In this document: piece after piece, positions 1 through 10,239 of the stretch
Position numbering within the stretch: position 1 is the first letter of the stretch
Layout: each line of letters begins with the position of its first letter
Assembly: GCA_905221605.1 (NCBI GenBank)
Contig: CAJNDS010000024.1
Coordinates: forward strand, 62,001 to 126,000
DNA length: 64,000 bases
Direction of reading: 5' to 3'
Source: Symbiodinium natans
Taxonomy: Eukaryota > Sar > Dinophyceae > Suessiales > Symbiodiniaceae
The notes under the pieces: generated by a model
What the model was told of the DNA's origin: nothing
Databases searched by the model: none
The model's input: only the letters and a program-made list of their open reading frames with translations
Position numbers and translations under genes: made by a program

Positions 1-3000
1 CTTGAATCATGCAGGGAAGATGCAGGGGTGGGACCCCAGCCTGCAGAGTTCTCTGATGAGTTGGGCTGCACCCTACACTACAACACCCACGAGGGCAGTG
101 AAGAGGCAGCCGCGCCAGCGCATCCAGAAGCACCTGCAGCAAATGTGGTCGAGACAAGCCGCCCGGAGATTTTGCCACCTCGGCAGTGCAATGATATGGC
201 TTGTACCCAGGCATACAATGACGAAAGCGAAGATGATTTCACAGCCGATCTCTTGCAAGCTGGAAAAGCAGAGCAACCGACAGAGATGCCCGAAGCATCG
301 TCAACGGAGACCAAAGCAGCATGGAAACAGGACGAGCCTGACAAAGCGCTCGTGCCAGGCAGTGCGTGCGGCCAGCGTCCTGTTATCAGTGGCGGCGGTG
401 AGATTCAGTCATCTGCAGTGAGTGGGGCTCTTGAATCATGCAGGGAAGATGCAGGGGTGGGACCCCAGGCTGCAGAGTTCTCTGATGAGTTGGGCTGCAC
501 CCTACACTACAACACCCACGAGGGCAGTGAAGAGGCAGCTGCGCCAGCGCATCCAGAAGCACCTGCAGCAAATGCGGTCGAGACAAGCCGCCCTGAGATT
601 TTGCCGCCTCGGCAGTGCAATGATCTGGCTTGTACCCAGGCATACAATGACGAAAGCGAAGATGATTTCACAGCCGATCTCTTGCAAGCTGGCAATGCAG
701 AGCAACCGACAGAGATGCCCGAAGCATCGTCAACGGAGACCAAAGCAGCATGGAAACAGGACGAGCCTGACAAAGCGCTCGTGCCAGGCAGTGCGTGCGG
801 CCAGCGTCCTGTTATCAGTGGTGGCGGTGAGATTCAGTCATCTGCAGTGAGTGGGGCTCTTGAATCATGCAGGGAAGATGCAGGGGTGGGACCCCAGCCT
901 GCAGAGTTCTCTGATGAGTTGGGCTGCACCCTACACTACAACACCCACGAGGGCAGTGAAGAGGCAGCCGCGCCAGCGCATCCAGAAGCACCTGCAGCAA
1001 ATGTGGTCGAGACAAGCCGCCCGGAGATTTTGCCACCTCGGCAGTGCAATGATATGGCTTGTACCCAGGCATACAATGACGAAAGCGAAGATGATTTCAC
1101 AGCCGATCTCTTGCAAGCTGGAAAAGCAGAGCAACCGACAGAGATGCCCCAAGCATCGTCATCAGAGACCAAAGCAGCATGGAAACAGGACGAGCCTGAC
1201 AAAGCGCTCGTGCCAGGCAGTGCGTGCGGCCAGCGTCCTGTTATCAGTGGCGGCGGTGAGATTCAGTCATCTGCAGTGAGTGGGGCTCTTGAATCATGCA
1301 GGGAAGATGCAGGGGTGGGACCCCAGCCTGCAGAGTTCTCTGATGAGTTGGGCTGCACCCTACACTACAACACCCACGAGGGCAGTGAAGAGGCAGCCGC
1401 GCCAGCGCATCCAGCAGCAAATGTGGTCGAGACAAGCCGCCCGGAGATTTTGCCACCTCGGCAGTGCAATGATATGGCTTGTACCCAGGCATACAATGAC
1501 GAAAGCGAAGATGATTTCACAGCCGATCTCTTGCAAGCTGGAAAAGCAGAGCAACCGACAGAGATGCCCCAAGCATCGTCATCAGAGACCAAAGCAGCAT
1601 GGAAACAGGACGAGCCTGACAAAGCGCTCGTGCCAGGCAGTGCGTGCGGCCAGCGTCCTGTTATCAGTGGTGGCGGCGAGATTCAGTCATCTGCCGTGAG
1701 TGGGGCTCTTGAATCCTGCAGGGAAGATGCAGGGGTGGGACCCCAGCCTGCAGAGTTCTCTGATGAGTTGGGCTGCACCCTACACTACAACACCCACGAG
1801 GGCAGTGAAGAGGCAGCCGCGCCAGCGCATCCAGAAGCACCTGCAGCAAATGCGGTCGAGACAAGCCGCCCGGAGATTTTGCCACCTCGGCAGTGCAATG
1901 ATCTGGCTTGTACCCAGGCATACAATGACGAAAGCGAAGATGATTTCACAGCCGATCTCTTGCAAGCTGGAAAAGCAGAGCAACCGACAGAGATGCCCCA
2001 AGCATCGTCATCAGAGACCAAAGCAGCATGGAAACAGGACGAGCCTGACAAAGCGCTCGTGCCAGGCAGTGCGTGCGGCCAGCGTCCTGTTATCAGTGGT
2101 GGCGGCGAGATTCAGTCATCTGCCGTGAGTGGGGCTCTTGAATCCTGCAGGGAAGATGCAGGGGTGGGACCCCAGCCTGCAGAGTTCTCTGATGAGTTGG
2201 GCTGCACCCTACACTACAACACCCACGAGGGCAGTGAAGAGGCAGCCGCGCCAGCGCATCCAGAAGCACCTGCAGCAAATGCGGTCGAGACAAGCCGCCC
2301 GGAGATTTTGCCACCTCGGCAGTGCAATGATCTGGCTTGTACCCAGGCATACAATGACGAAAGCGAAGATGATTTCACAGCCGATCTCTTGCAAGCTGGA
2401 AAAGCAGAGCAACCGACAGAGATGCCCGAAGCATCGTCATCAGAGACCAAAGCAGCATGGAAACAGGACGAGCCTGACAAAGCGCTCGTGCCAGGCAGTG
2501 CGTGCGGCCAGCGTCCTGTTATCAGTGGCGGCGGTGAGATTCCGTCATCTGCATTGAGTGGGGCTCTTGAATCATGCAGGGAAGATGCAGGGGTGGGACC
2601 CCAGCCTGCAGAGTTCTCTGCATCGGCCCAGAACCTGCTTTTTGAGCCTGCAGCTTGTGGCGTCGGACATGGCGCGGTGACTGCAGAGGCGGGCCTCAGC
2701 AAGGAACCGCGTCAATCCCTGATTCATCAATCACACTTGTACGGCGCCCACTACAGGCACCGTCCCTGCATGGTTTCCGTGATGGTGCAAACGGGTGAAA
2801 CAGATGATGGTGACCTTGAGCGTGAAGCTGTTGCCATGCCTTCCGTGAAGGTAGCCAACAGTGTGCCAACACTCAAGAAACCGCAGCCGCCACGGTTGAG
2901 CCTGCTGATTCCGAAGAGGCCTCGCGATGAAAACATAGAGCTCGTGGATGTGGATGCCTACTCTGCAGCCAGTCACGCCCTGTGGGGTGGGCGCACTCCG

Positions 3001-4578
3001 AAGAAAGCTGCAGCGCCTTGTCTGCGCGATTTCCTGGCGGCAAAGCAGGAGGAGGCAGAGGAGGCAGATGAGCCGCTGCTGGGCACCGCTTTGGGCAGCA
3101 GCTCGATGTCGCCGATGTCGCCGATCTCTGAAGGGCGCGGAAGCAGCCCGAATGATCTTTGGTGCAGCCAGCGAAGCCACGTGAAGCAAGAAGACCTTTC
3201 CGTGAAGCGCGGGCTCGAGTGCACTGCGTCCAGCGCGCCTACCACTGGGGCACCTGGGATACGAGATCGCTCCAGGTCTCCGCATGCATCAGGCCCCCAG
3301 CAACCCTTGCCTTGGGTGCCACTGGGGCCAAAGCAAGAGAGCCCTCAGCAGGTCTGGTTGGTAAGCCATGGTAAACTTCTTTGAATATCTTTGCGCATCT
3401 TTGCACATCTTGTACACATGCCTGCCAGTTGTCCCTGTCAGGTTTCCAGGGTGGAGTCGCCGGTCAGCCTGAGCACGCGCCGGGCCCTTCATTTCGGAAC
3501 GCCTTCTCCGTCTCCGAAGTACGATGCCAGTCGCGATGTCGTTCCTTCATGGCTGCAGCAAGTTCGTGATGTGAAGGGAGGGCTGAAGCCAAACACCAAG
3601 CAGGACGTCACGGCTGAGCCTTTGGAACTTGCAAAGGGCTTGCCAGCCGACGAGATCCCAACTCCTTGCCGCGGGGCAGGTCGCGCAAGGCTGAACTCCT
3701 TGAGATTTGGTCGATCAAGCCGACCAGCGTCGCCCGGCTCAGATTCGCATTCAACTTTGGCGGCCTCTCCGCGGGTGGGTGAAGGGGCGCCAGGCACGGA
3801 CGCAGCCCCGACGGCCTCCACAGCCAAGGAAAGCTCGACACCATCGACCGCACCTGCCACTCCCACTGGGTCGCCTTCCCCTCTTGGAGCGAACGTTCTG
3901 TCTATCCCATCACCAGCTGCACAGGCCGAAAAGGTCGCGAAGGCGCCTGTGCTACATGGGCTACATGAGCCTCAAGGTGAGGTGGAAGCGCCCCCAGCGT
4001 CCCAAACGTCCCAGTGCTCTGAAGCACTTGAGCCCTTGGCAGCACCGGTGGAAAGCCTGGGCATGTCGGTTGCACCCTTAGAAGAGTGTGATATACCGCA
4101 GCACGTGGAGCACGACGAGCAGGTCGATGACGTCGAAGATGATGCCTCCGGAGTGAGTGCCGAGGACGTGGCTGCCGTGGCTAAGCAGGATGAGCGTGAG
4201 GACAGCGATGAGAAAGGTGGCAAGAGGGCCTTGGGTTCGCCGGGCTCAAGCTCGCAGGGCGAGGATGGCCCCGAACGCCTCAGTCGTCTCAGTCAGTTTT
4301 GCTTTGCGAAGACGACCCAAGAGGAAGCACACGCGCGCCAGCGTGCGCCGAGAGGGAGCCCGGTTGCGTCTGATGGAGCCAAGGATGTTGAGGTAGCCAG
4401 CGCGCCTATCAACCTCAGCCAGTTCGCGTTTGCGAAGACGACGCAAGATGAGCAAGATGAGGGACGTGAGGGCCATGAGGGACGTGCGACCGGAGGGAAG
4501 GTGCACAACGTGCCCTCAGAATCGAAGACGCCGGAAGTGGCCACCTCCGCTGAGGCCTGGATTCTGGAGACTCTGTAG
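1..4578 (+). CDS. Repeat-rich protein, 5' truncated by window edge; two exons
   Basis: The frame is open from base 1, so the 5' end lies outside the window. Residues encoded up to about 2620 are tandem copies of a 143-residue acidic unit (contains GCTLHYNTHEGSEEAAAPAH, then SRPEILPPRQCND and ESEDDFTADLLQ). A unique Pro/Ser/basic stretch follows. The first reading stops at 3384, but a GT-AG intron at 3361-3441 (81 nt, phase 0) joins it in frame to a second exon ending at the TAG at 4576-4578. The second exon is Ser/Pro/Glu-rich and has two copies of LSQFxFAKTTQ(D/E)E near its C-terminus. No enzyme motif, signal peptide or membrane segment is visible. I do not recognise the family. It is probably a disordered, modular, perhaps nuclear or scaffold protein; that role is a guess. 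Confidence 0.75.
2..2625 (+). repeat. Coding tandem repeat, 429-bp unit, about 6.1 copies
   Basis: The landmark ttgaatca/cctgcagg begins at 2, 431, 860, 1289, 1709, 2138 and 2567, giving spacings of 429, 429, 429, 420, 429 and 429. The 420-bp unit lacks nine bases encoding Glu-Ala-Pro near 1412. All spacings are multiples of three, so the reading frame is kept. Copies differ at only a few bases each (for example gtg/gcg and atg/ctg changes), which points to recent duplication or ongoing homogenisation. Confidence 0.97.
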
Positions 4579-5148
4579 GGTTCTGTGATCTTGCTGTGAT
4601 GTTTCTGTGATCTGCGCAACTCCTGACGCATTCTGGATCGTGTGAGGAGATTCTCAGTGCCGAGGCCAGCTCAGCATTGAGCGCGACTTGAGCTCAGAGC
4701 GTCTGCCGCAACAGAATGAAACAGATTCAAGACAGGAAGACGCCCCCAACTTACATCAGCTCACTCGATCTCTTTTCGTGGTGTGATTCCGCTGTCAGGT
4801 TGGTCAGCTTGAGCGACGATCCTCCAAAGAAGGCCGTGTGGGCTTCAGAACTCAGAACTCGGGCGCTCGATTTTATTTGTGTGGAGAACAGGTCAAGCGA
4901 ACGGCCGCCAAGAGCCATGCCAAGGGCAGGCTGGAAGTCCTGGAAGTCCAGAATGGCAAAAGGTTTTGTCGAATGCTGTCGTCGTCGCGAGGAGCAAGAC
5001 AAGTGTTCCTCCAAAGTGGCAGAGGCTGGTGATTGCTGAGCATGTCTTTGGAGACATAGACGCTGTGAACCCAGAACAATTTGCCGGCAAAGAAATCTGT
5101 TGCAAGGAAGCAGAGGAGCTTGAACTGGGCCCTCACTGACACTTGCGG
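4579..5148. other. Intergenic stretch with one exon-like segment
   Basis: No gene can be closed here. About 5008-5110 reads in a coding-like way on the plus strand (VPPKWQRLVIAEHVFGDID, then NPEQFAGKEICC), and could be a stray exon or an old gene fragment. No family was recognised. Confidence 0.3.
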
Positions 5149-5162
5149 CATGTTGGCTCAAG
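5141..5162 (+). other. Possible relic of the dinoflagellate spliced leader
   Basis: The 14 bases at 5149-5162 match the 3' end of the conserved 22-nt dinoflagellate spliced leader (CCATTTTGGCTCAAG end) at 13 positions, with one T to G change. The 5' part of the leader is decayed. It sits 11 bases before an in-frame ATG (5174) of the carrier gene, where a trans-spliced leader would lie in a cDNA copied back into the genome. A chance match of this length is possible, and the carrier gene has introns, which counts against a recent retrocopy. Confidence 0.4.
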
Positions 5163-5173
5163 CCTATTCACTG

Positions 5174-7128
5174 ATGACTCTGGGGCAAGGGGGACTCGTG
5201 ATGGCCGAAGTCGCGGATGCTCGCATTCTTCGCACGCTCAATGCTGCCATAGTCAGTGGGCTGGCAGGAGGTTGCGCCCAGATAATGTACGTACTGCCAT
5301 TGATGTGGCTGCGCACCATTATGGAGTACCAGTACAAGAATGGCCAGGGCATGCGGACAGTCGCCACCACTCTCTACCGAGAGGGTGGAGTTGCGAGATT
5401 CTACCGGGGTTTAATGCTGCTCAGCTGAAAAGCGTATATTGGACACAACTTGCAAGCCAACATATTGTGGAGTTGCTGTAGAGCCTTACAGTAGGACCTA
5501 GACTAGGGACAAGGCCGACAACGCCACAACGGGCAGAGAGTCAACTCAGAGTCAACTCAGAGTGAACTCAGACGCTTGGAAGTCCCAGAGGCCAGCGCTG
5601 ATCCTGGCTCCGACAGCTAGGTTTGGGGATACCGCAGCTTGGCCGAGATGTGCATGTTTCTCATGTATGGCCGCTGTGCTGTTTTGCCTCCCATCTTTGC
5701 TTGGCAGAGGTCACGAAAGGTCATATGAAAGGTCATATGAAAGGTCAAGACATATCAGAAAGCAGATGCACCCGAGGCAGCAAACGAGCTTGCGCTCTCT
5801 AGCGCCTGTTCTGCAATAATTCTGTCGCTTGTGTCGCAACATGACCGTACTGTAGTGCCTGCGGGAGCTTTGGCATGCACTACCATGCACTCCTTCTCTG
5901 CATGAGCCAAGGCTTGTCAAAAGTCGAAATGAGCTTGGCGTTGAAGACTCTTTGTGTCTTGGCTTGCACCAGGCCGGATGAACATGACAAGTGCAACCAA
6001 GCAGGAGGCCTGTGAAGTGTGGCTGAGGTGCCTCTGTGACGGCTGCCGCCTTTCGTGTGATCATTCTGCCACTGGATGCCTGGAAGGCACTCGACGGATC
6101 TCTTGTCTTGCTACGAGAGCCGACGGGTTGAAATGTGCCATTAATGCGCCCCAGGTGAACAAGCAGGTGCATGGCAAGGTGGCTCGTTTACTTGATCACT
6201 TGTTGACGGCTTGCCCTCTGATCCTTGTTCTTGTCCTGCAAGGCTGGCCTGGAACATCTTCTGAGAAAGGCTTGGAGGGTTGCCCACTGCCAGTCTTGTA
6301 GACTTGTAGAACTCTTCATTCTCTTGAAACATTTTGATGCTTCGTGTGTCAGGCGAAGGCAAGCCCGCTGTCTCTCTGGCATGGTGGCATGGGCGTGCTG
6401 GTCACAGGAGGTTTCGGACATTACCCGCACCACGGCTTGAACCAGATGGTGCTTGTGCTTGAGAGATCATGCCATAAGGAGGCACACATCCTGCAAGCGC
6501 TGCATCGATCCAGGTGGTTCTACACCAACAATCTTCTTCGTGAGATTCTTCCTCCCTTCGAGATGAGGCAAGCTGGCTTGCTTCCCTCTTCATTCGATGT
6601 ACAGCGCTCTACCACTTTCAGCCTGTAGGCCAGTATGTCGACCATGTAGCTCAACCATGCAGACCGTTGAAATGTGCGTGCGTGGTACGCTTTGCTTCCC
6701 TCTTGTTGGGACACTGAGGTATGGGAAGCATGTGCGGCATGCCTTCATCGGATTCACCTCATCTGTGGTGGCGGATGCAATATGCAACCCCATCCGAGTT
6801 CTGAAGGTGAACCGACAGACATCACTGACCCGCATCAGCACCTCGCTTGCAGCAGCTTGCATCTTTAAACTTGTGCCGCCAGCCTGTCCCAGCGGCTCTG
6901 GGCGAACGGGCACTCGTCTCAGGTTACTTGGACGCAGCAGCTTGACCGCATCCGGGCACTGCTCTTGTGCTCACTCTGTACTCTCTTGAAGCGCACGCAG
7001 GGCTGCGCCTACGCTCTCCTAATCGCTGTGAGGCGCAAGGCATCATCCAGAAGGAGGGCGTGATGGGACTCTGGTCCCGTGGTCTTAAGACTCGTATTCT
7101 GGCCAACGGAGACCAGGCTGCAGATTGA
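5174..7128 (+). CDS. Mitochondrial carrier family (SLC25-like) transporter, multi-exon
   Basis: Exons seen: A 5174-5409 (SGLAGGCAQIMYVLPLMWLR, then TLYREGG and RFYRG, the carrier PxxWLR plus EGxxxFYRG pattern); B from 5591 (ALILAPTARFGDTA); C from 6028 (TAAAFRVIILPLD, the second PxD site); D ending at 6426 (LWHGGMG, FGHYP); E 6514-6567 (WFYTNNLLREILPP); F from 6719 (HAFIGFTSSVVADAICNP); a tiny exon near 6925 (GYLDA); G from about 7030 (AQGIIQKEGVMGLWSRGLKT). Introns 6427-6513 and 6568-6718 have GC donors and rejoin exactly in phase. The product should be a six-helix inner-membrane carrier; its substrate cannot be told. Two further ATGs (5150, 5201) are in frame with 5174. The C-terminus after RILANG is unresolved: either a stop at 7126 or one more exon. 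Confidence 0.82.
5709..5748 (+). repeat. Short direct repeats of aggtcatatgaa
   Basis: Roughly three copies of a 12-14 base unit lie in an intron of the carrier gene. No function is visible. Confidence 0.7.
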
Positions 7129-8400
7129 TGTGCAGTTTCCCAACATTGTTATGAAATGCTATGAATTCTGATCCTTGGTCAAGATTTTGTGTCAAGGAGT
7201 GCAGGGCTCGCTGTTCACTGTGGGCTGGAGATATTTCTCTGAGCTTTTCAGTGGTGGCCTCACAACCTAAGCGAAGCTCGAGAGGACAAAGCCGCACAAA
7301 GCCGCACAAAGCCGCAACAAAGCCGCCATCCCGAGACCAAAGAGGCCCCCGTGCCAGGCCCCGAGACCTGAGGGCGGGCAGTGGAGGAGATGGAGATGAC
7401 GATGAAGGACGGAGCATCACCAGCGAAGCGCAGGTCAGGCAAAGTGGCGGATAGCCTTTTTGCCACATCAAGGGTTCAAGGATGGAACGTCGGAGGCGAT
7501 TGTCCCCTGAGAACTCGTGCGTTCCTCCGACGGCTCCGAGGCTCCCTGTGACAAAGCGCTGAGACGCCCGTGCAAAAATGGTTGAGAGAGGAGAGGTTCG
7601 GGTACAGGGCGGAGTGCATGTGAGCGTGTGTCAGTGCACTGCGTGCAGCTGCAACTGTCGGCAAGTGAGATCGAGTCGAACATGACAGGCCGCTGCCTGC
7701 CGAGCTTGGCGGCCCCGTGGCCCTGACACCCATGACACCCACAGGCCACCTTGCCGTGCTGTGGGGGTCATGTGTATAGTGCGAAGCAGTGCGCCTATAG
7801 CGGCTGCATAGATCTCGAAGCTGCTCTGTGTAAGGTTGCTGCAGAGTAGCACATTGGGGGAAAGGCTTCAACCTATGTCTCTGTGATGCGACTTTACGCG
7901 GGGTGATGTGACTTCGCTCGCAGCCGCATGTCACTGGGGAGATGTGACTTCACATGCGAAGATGTAACCTACCCGCTTGTATGCGTGTGCAAGTAGAGCC
8001 CGGTTTGTGGATGTGCACTTGTGCTCCCTTGTGCTCCCTTCAAGACTCCCTTCAAGACTCCCTTCAAGACTCCCTTCAAGACTTGGAGAGGCTTGGCCAG
8101 CGCCAAGGACAGCCGACGAAACTCCGTGGGTCGGCTCTGCACTTGTTCACGTTGCGGTGCAGAGGAGAGTGCCAACGAGAAGGGCAAAAGCAAAGCGGGG
8201 GATTCCAAGAGAGGTGCCTGCCGACTGCACTGACTGCACCCCAATGGCCTGCCGAACGGGGGGGGGGCGGGGGAATTCTAGGCAAGCGAGGGCCTCCTGG
8301 CTTGCTTGTGCCCGCGGAGTCGGAAGCTCTCTGCTTAGAGCTGGTGTGGAGCACTCCGTAGTCCAACGTTTACTCTTCTGCGCCTCGTGCGCTGCCAAAG
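7129..8400. other. Intergenic region with short tandem repeats
   Basis: No convincing exon. It holds an 11-base repeat (aaagccgcac type) at 7282-7325 and a 12-base repeat (ctcccttcaaga) at 8035-8083, four copies. Reading frames on both strands look random. Confidence 0.4.
8034..8083 (+). repeat. 12-bp tandem repeat, four copies
   Basis: The unit ctcccttcaaga is repeated head to tail. It also makes a short PFKT repeat in one reading frame, but the surrounding frame is not otherwise coding-like. Confidence 0.9.
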
Positions 8401-8479
8401 GTTGCTGCCAGCATGCGGGAAGTGAGGTGGGCTGCCGCCTGGAAAGTCTTCGATTTTTGGATGAGCCCGCACCAGATGT

Positions 8480-9939
8480 CCAGGGGGATCAGTGACGACG
8501 ATTCCGACGCCCCTCTGGCAAAGATGATCAAGAAGCGCCGTGCAACAGCGCCGGCCAGGCAGGACATTGAGTCGGAACTTGACGTCTTTCCTCATTTAAA
8601 AACGCAGACTGTGCAGGTTGACCCCGGCGAAGGCGACGGCTCAGCTTAGCAGAGGTGCCAGCAGTGAGCCGGAGCCCACAGAGCCCCCACAGCAGGCCAA
8701 GCAGGCCAAGTCACGGGCGACCCCAGGGGCGACCCCAGGGGCGACCCCGGCAGCGACGCCCCTCGGCTTAAACCTGCAATGCTAAGCTCGGCTTCTCGAC
8801 TTCTCGGCTGCAAGTGAGCACCCAGTGTTTCCTGAGGCCAGTGAAATCGACTGCAAAAGCCCGCGAGGCTCGTGATGATCCAGCGGCATCTGAGCTGAGA
8901 CTAGTGGCAGCGGCAAAAAGAACTCTTTCCAGTCCAAAGCTACCGGCCGGTCCAAGCGCACGATCGTGGTCTCACAGGAGGAGCCTGGTGCTCCCAGAAG
9001 ATTTGACTTTGAGTCGAGAGAACAAGATCGCAGGATGCGAATCCCTCGAAGAAGCCTCGAAAGGCTCCTGCCCGGAGCATGGAATACGTATAATACGTAG
9101 ATTTCATGCCGTGTTGCGGCATGTTGCGACAGCCGAACACACCTCCCAGGATCCTACGAAGAAAGCCAAGGTCGCAAGGCAGGTGGGCATCACCAGGGGT
9201 TCCACACCAGGGCTTCAACAGAGCATCCACGCACGAGTGCCCACACATGAGTCCATGACATGAGTCCGCACATGAGTCCGCACATGAGTCTATGCATGGG
9301 TCTGTGAGTTCGCACGAGTGCATCTCCAGGCTGAAAGATTCGGCCTTTGCCAACCCTGCGGAAGCAGCTGTGGCCGCGGCGAATGGGCGGCCAGTCTTTG
9401 CCACTTGGATACAATATGGCATTACTTTGGCATACCTTGGCCTACTTTGGCATTACTTTGGCAGTACTCTGGAATCCTTTGGCATTCCTTGGCCTACTTT
9501 GGCATACTTGCAGCTGATTGCAGCCCACACCGTAGCTGCTGCAAGCGGAGGCCACCACAGGACTTGAGCTCAGCGGCAGGCTGCCCCCATCCAACTCAAT
9601 GGAGCTGCTCACATGCTTGTGAATCTTGTGGTTCGAAGGCAGAAGCAGTTCCTGCTTGATCTGCAGGGATTACTTGTGGTGAGCTTACAGCGCTTGTGTG
9701 GAGCCATTCCTTCACCTGCTTTCGCCGTTGCAGGGATGCAAGTTGTCAGGTTGAAGACTGGAGTCCTCATGTGTCGCCGCTCTGGCAAGCATTCTCTCAG
9801 GGCCCGATGGAAACTCAGTACATACATGCAAATCAGGCACCTGATCGCAGATACGTTTCGAAGGACAACCAAGGCATGCTGGCACAGGTTGAAGATGTTG
9901 CCTTCAACCCCTCAAGCATGACTCGCTCGTGTCATTCTT
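8480..9939 (+). CDS. Probable multi-exon gene for a Lys/Pro-rich protein
   Basis: Several plus-strand segments read like exons of one low-complexity basic protein: 8488-8640 (SDDDSDAPLAKMIKKRRA), 8655-8783 (QQAKQAKSRATPGATPGATP), 9024-9085 (QDANPSKKPRKAPARS), 9148-9190 (QDPTKKAKVARQ), 9330-9395 (LKDSAFANPAEAAVAAANGR) and 9733-9939 (ETQYIHANQAPDRRYVSKDN), the last ending at a TGA. The two QDxxxKK/KPRK-type motifs lie in separate exons. Charged and proline-rich composition suggests a nuclear or chromatin-associated protein, which is inference only. Splice junctions were not fixed, the start is unknown and grouping the segments into one gene is uncertain. Confidence 0.4.
9410..9520 (+). repeat. 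Imperfect ctttggcat-type repeats
   Basis: Repeated ctttggcattac/ctttggcatacc phrases with variable spacing, in a probable intron of the preceding gene. Confidence 0.75.
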
Positions 9940-10239
9940 GACCTGACTGCCAGATGATGTGCGCTATCTGCAATGGCGCACACATCCTCTCCACACAATA
10001 CGCCTCGTCGGCACGTGTTGCTGAGGTCTTTCGAGGTCTAGAATCTAGAAGTAGTTCAATGTCGTTGCACGCTTTCAGGTGAAGGCCTGCCGCGAGGCCG
10101 GAGAGTCTCATGCCCTCGACGACCTGTCCAGAGCGGAACATAATGTTGCCCAGTAAACACTCCACGGGAAATCAAGTGCCAGTGGCAACGAACCCCTGCA
10201 CGCAAGCCGTCCCTCTTGTGATTCATGATGCTCAGCCCA

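Noticed and set aside
28-2702. Many overlapping ORFs on other frames and the minus strand in the repeat region
   Set aside because: They recur once per 429-bp unit because the repeat is repeated, and each ends inside a unit; only frame 1 runs through all copies and on into unique sequence.
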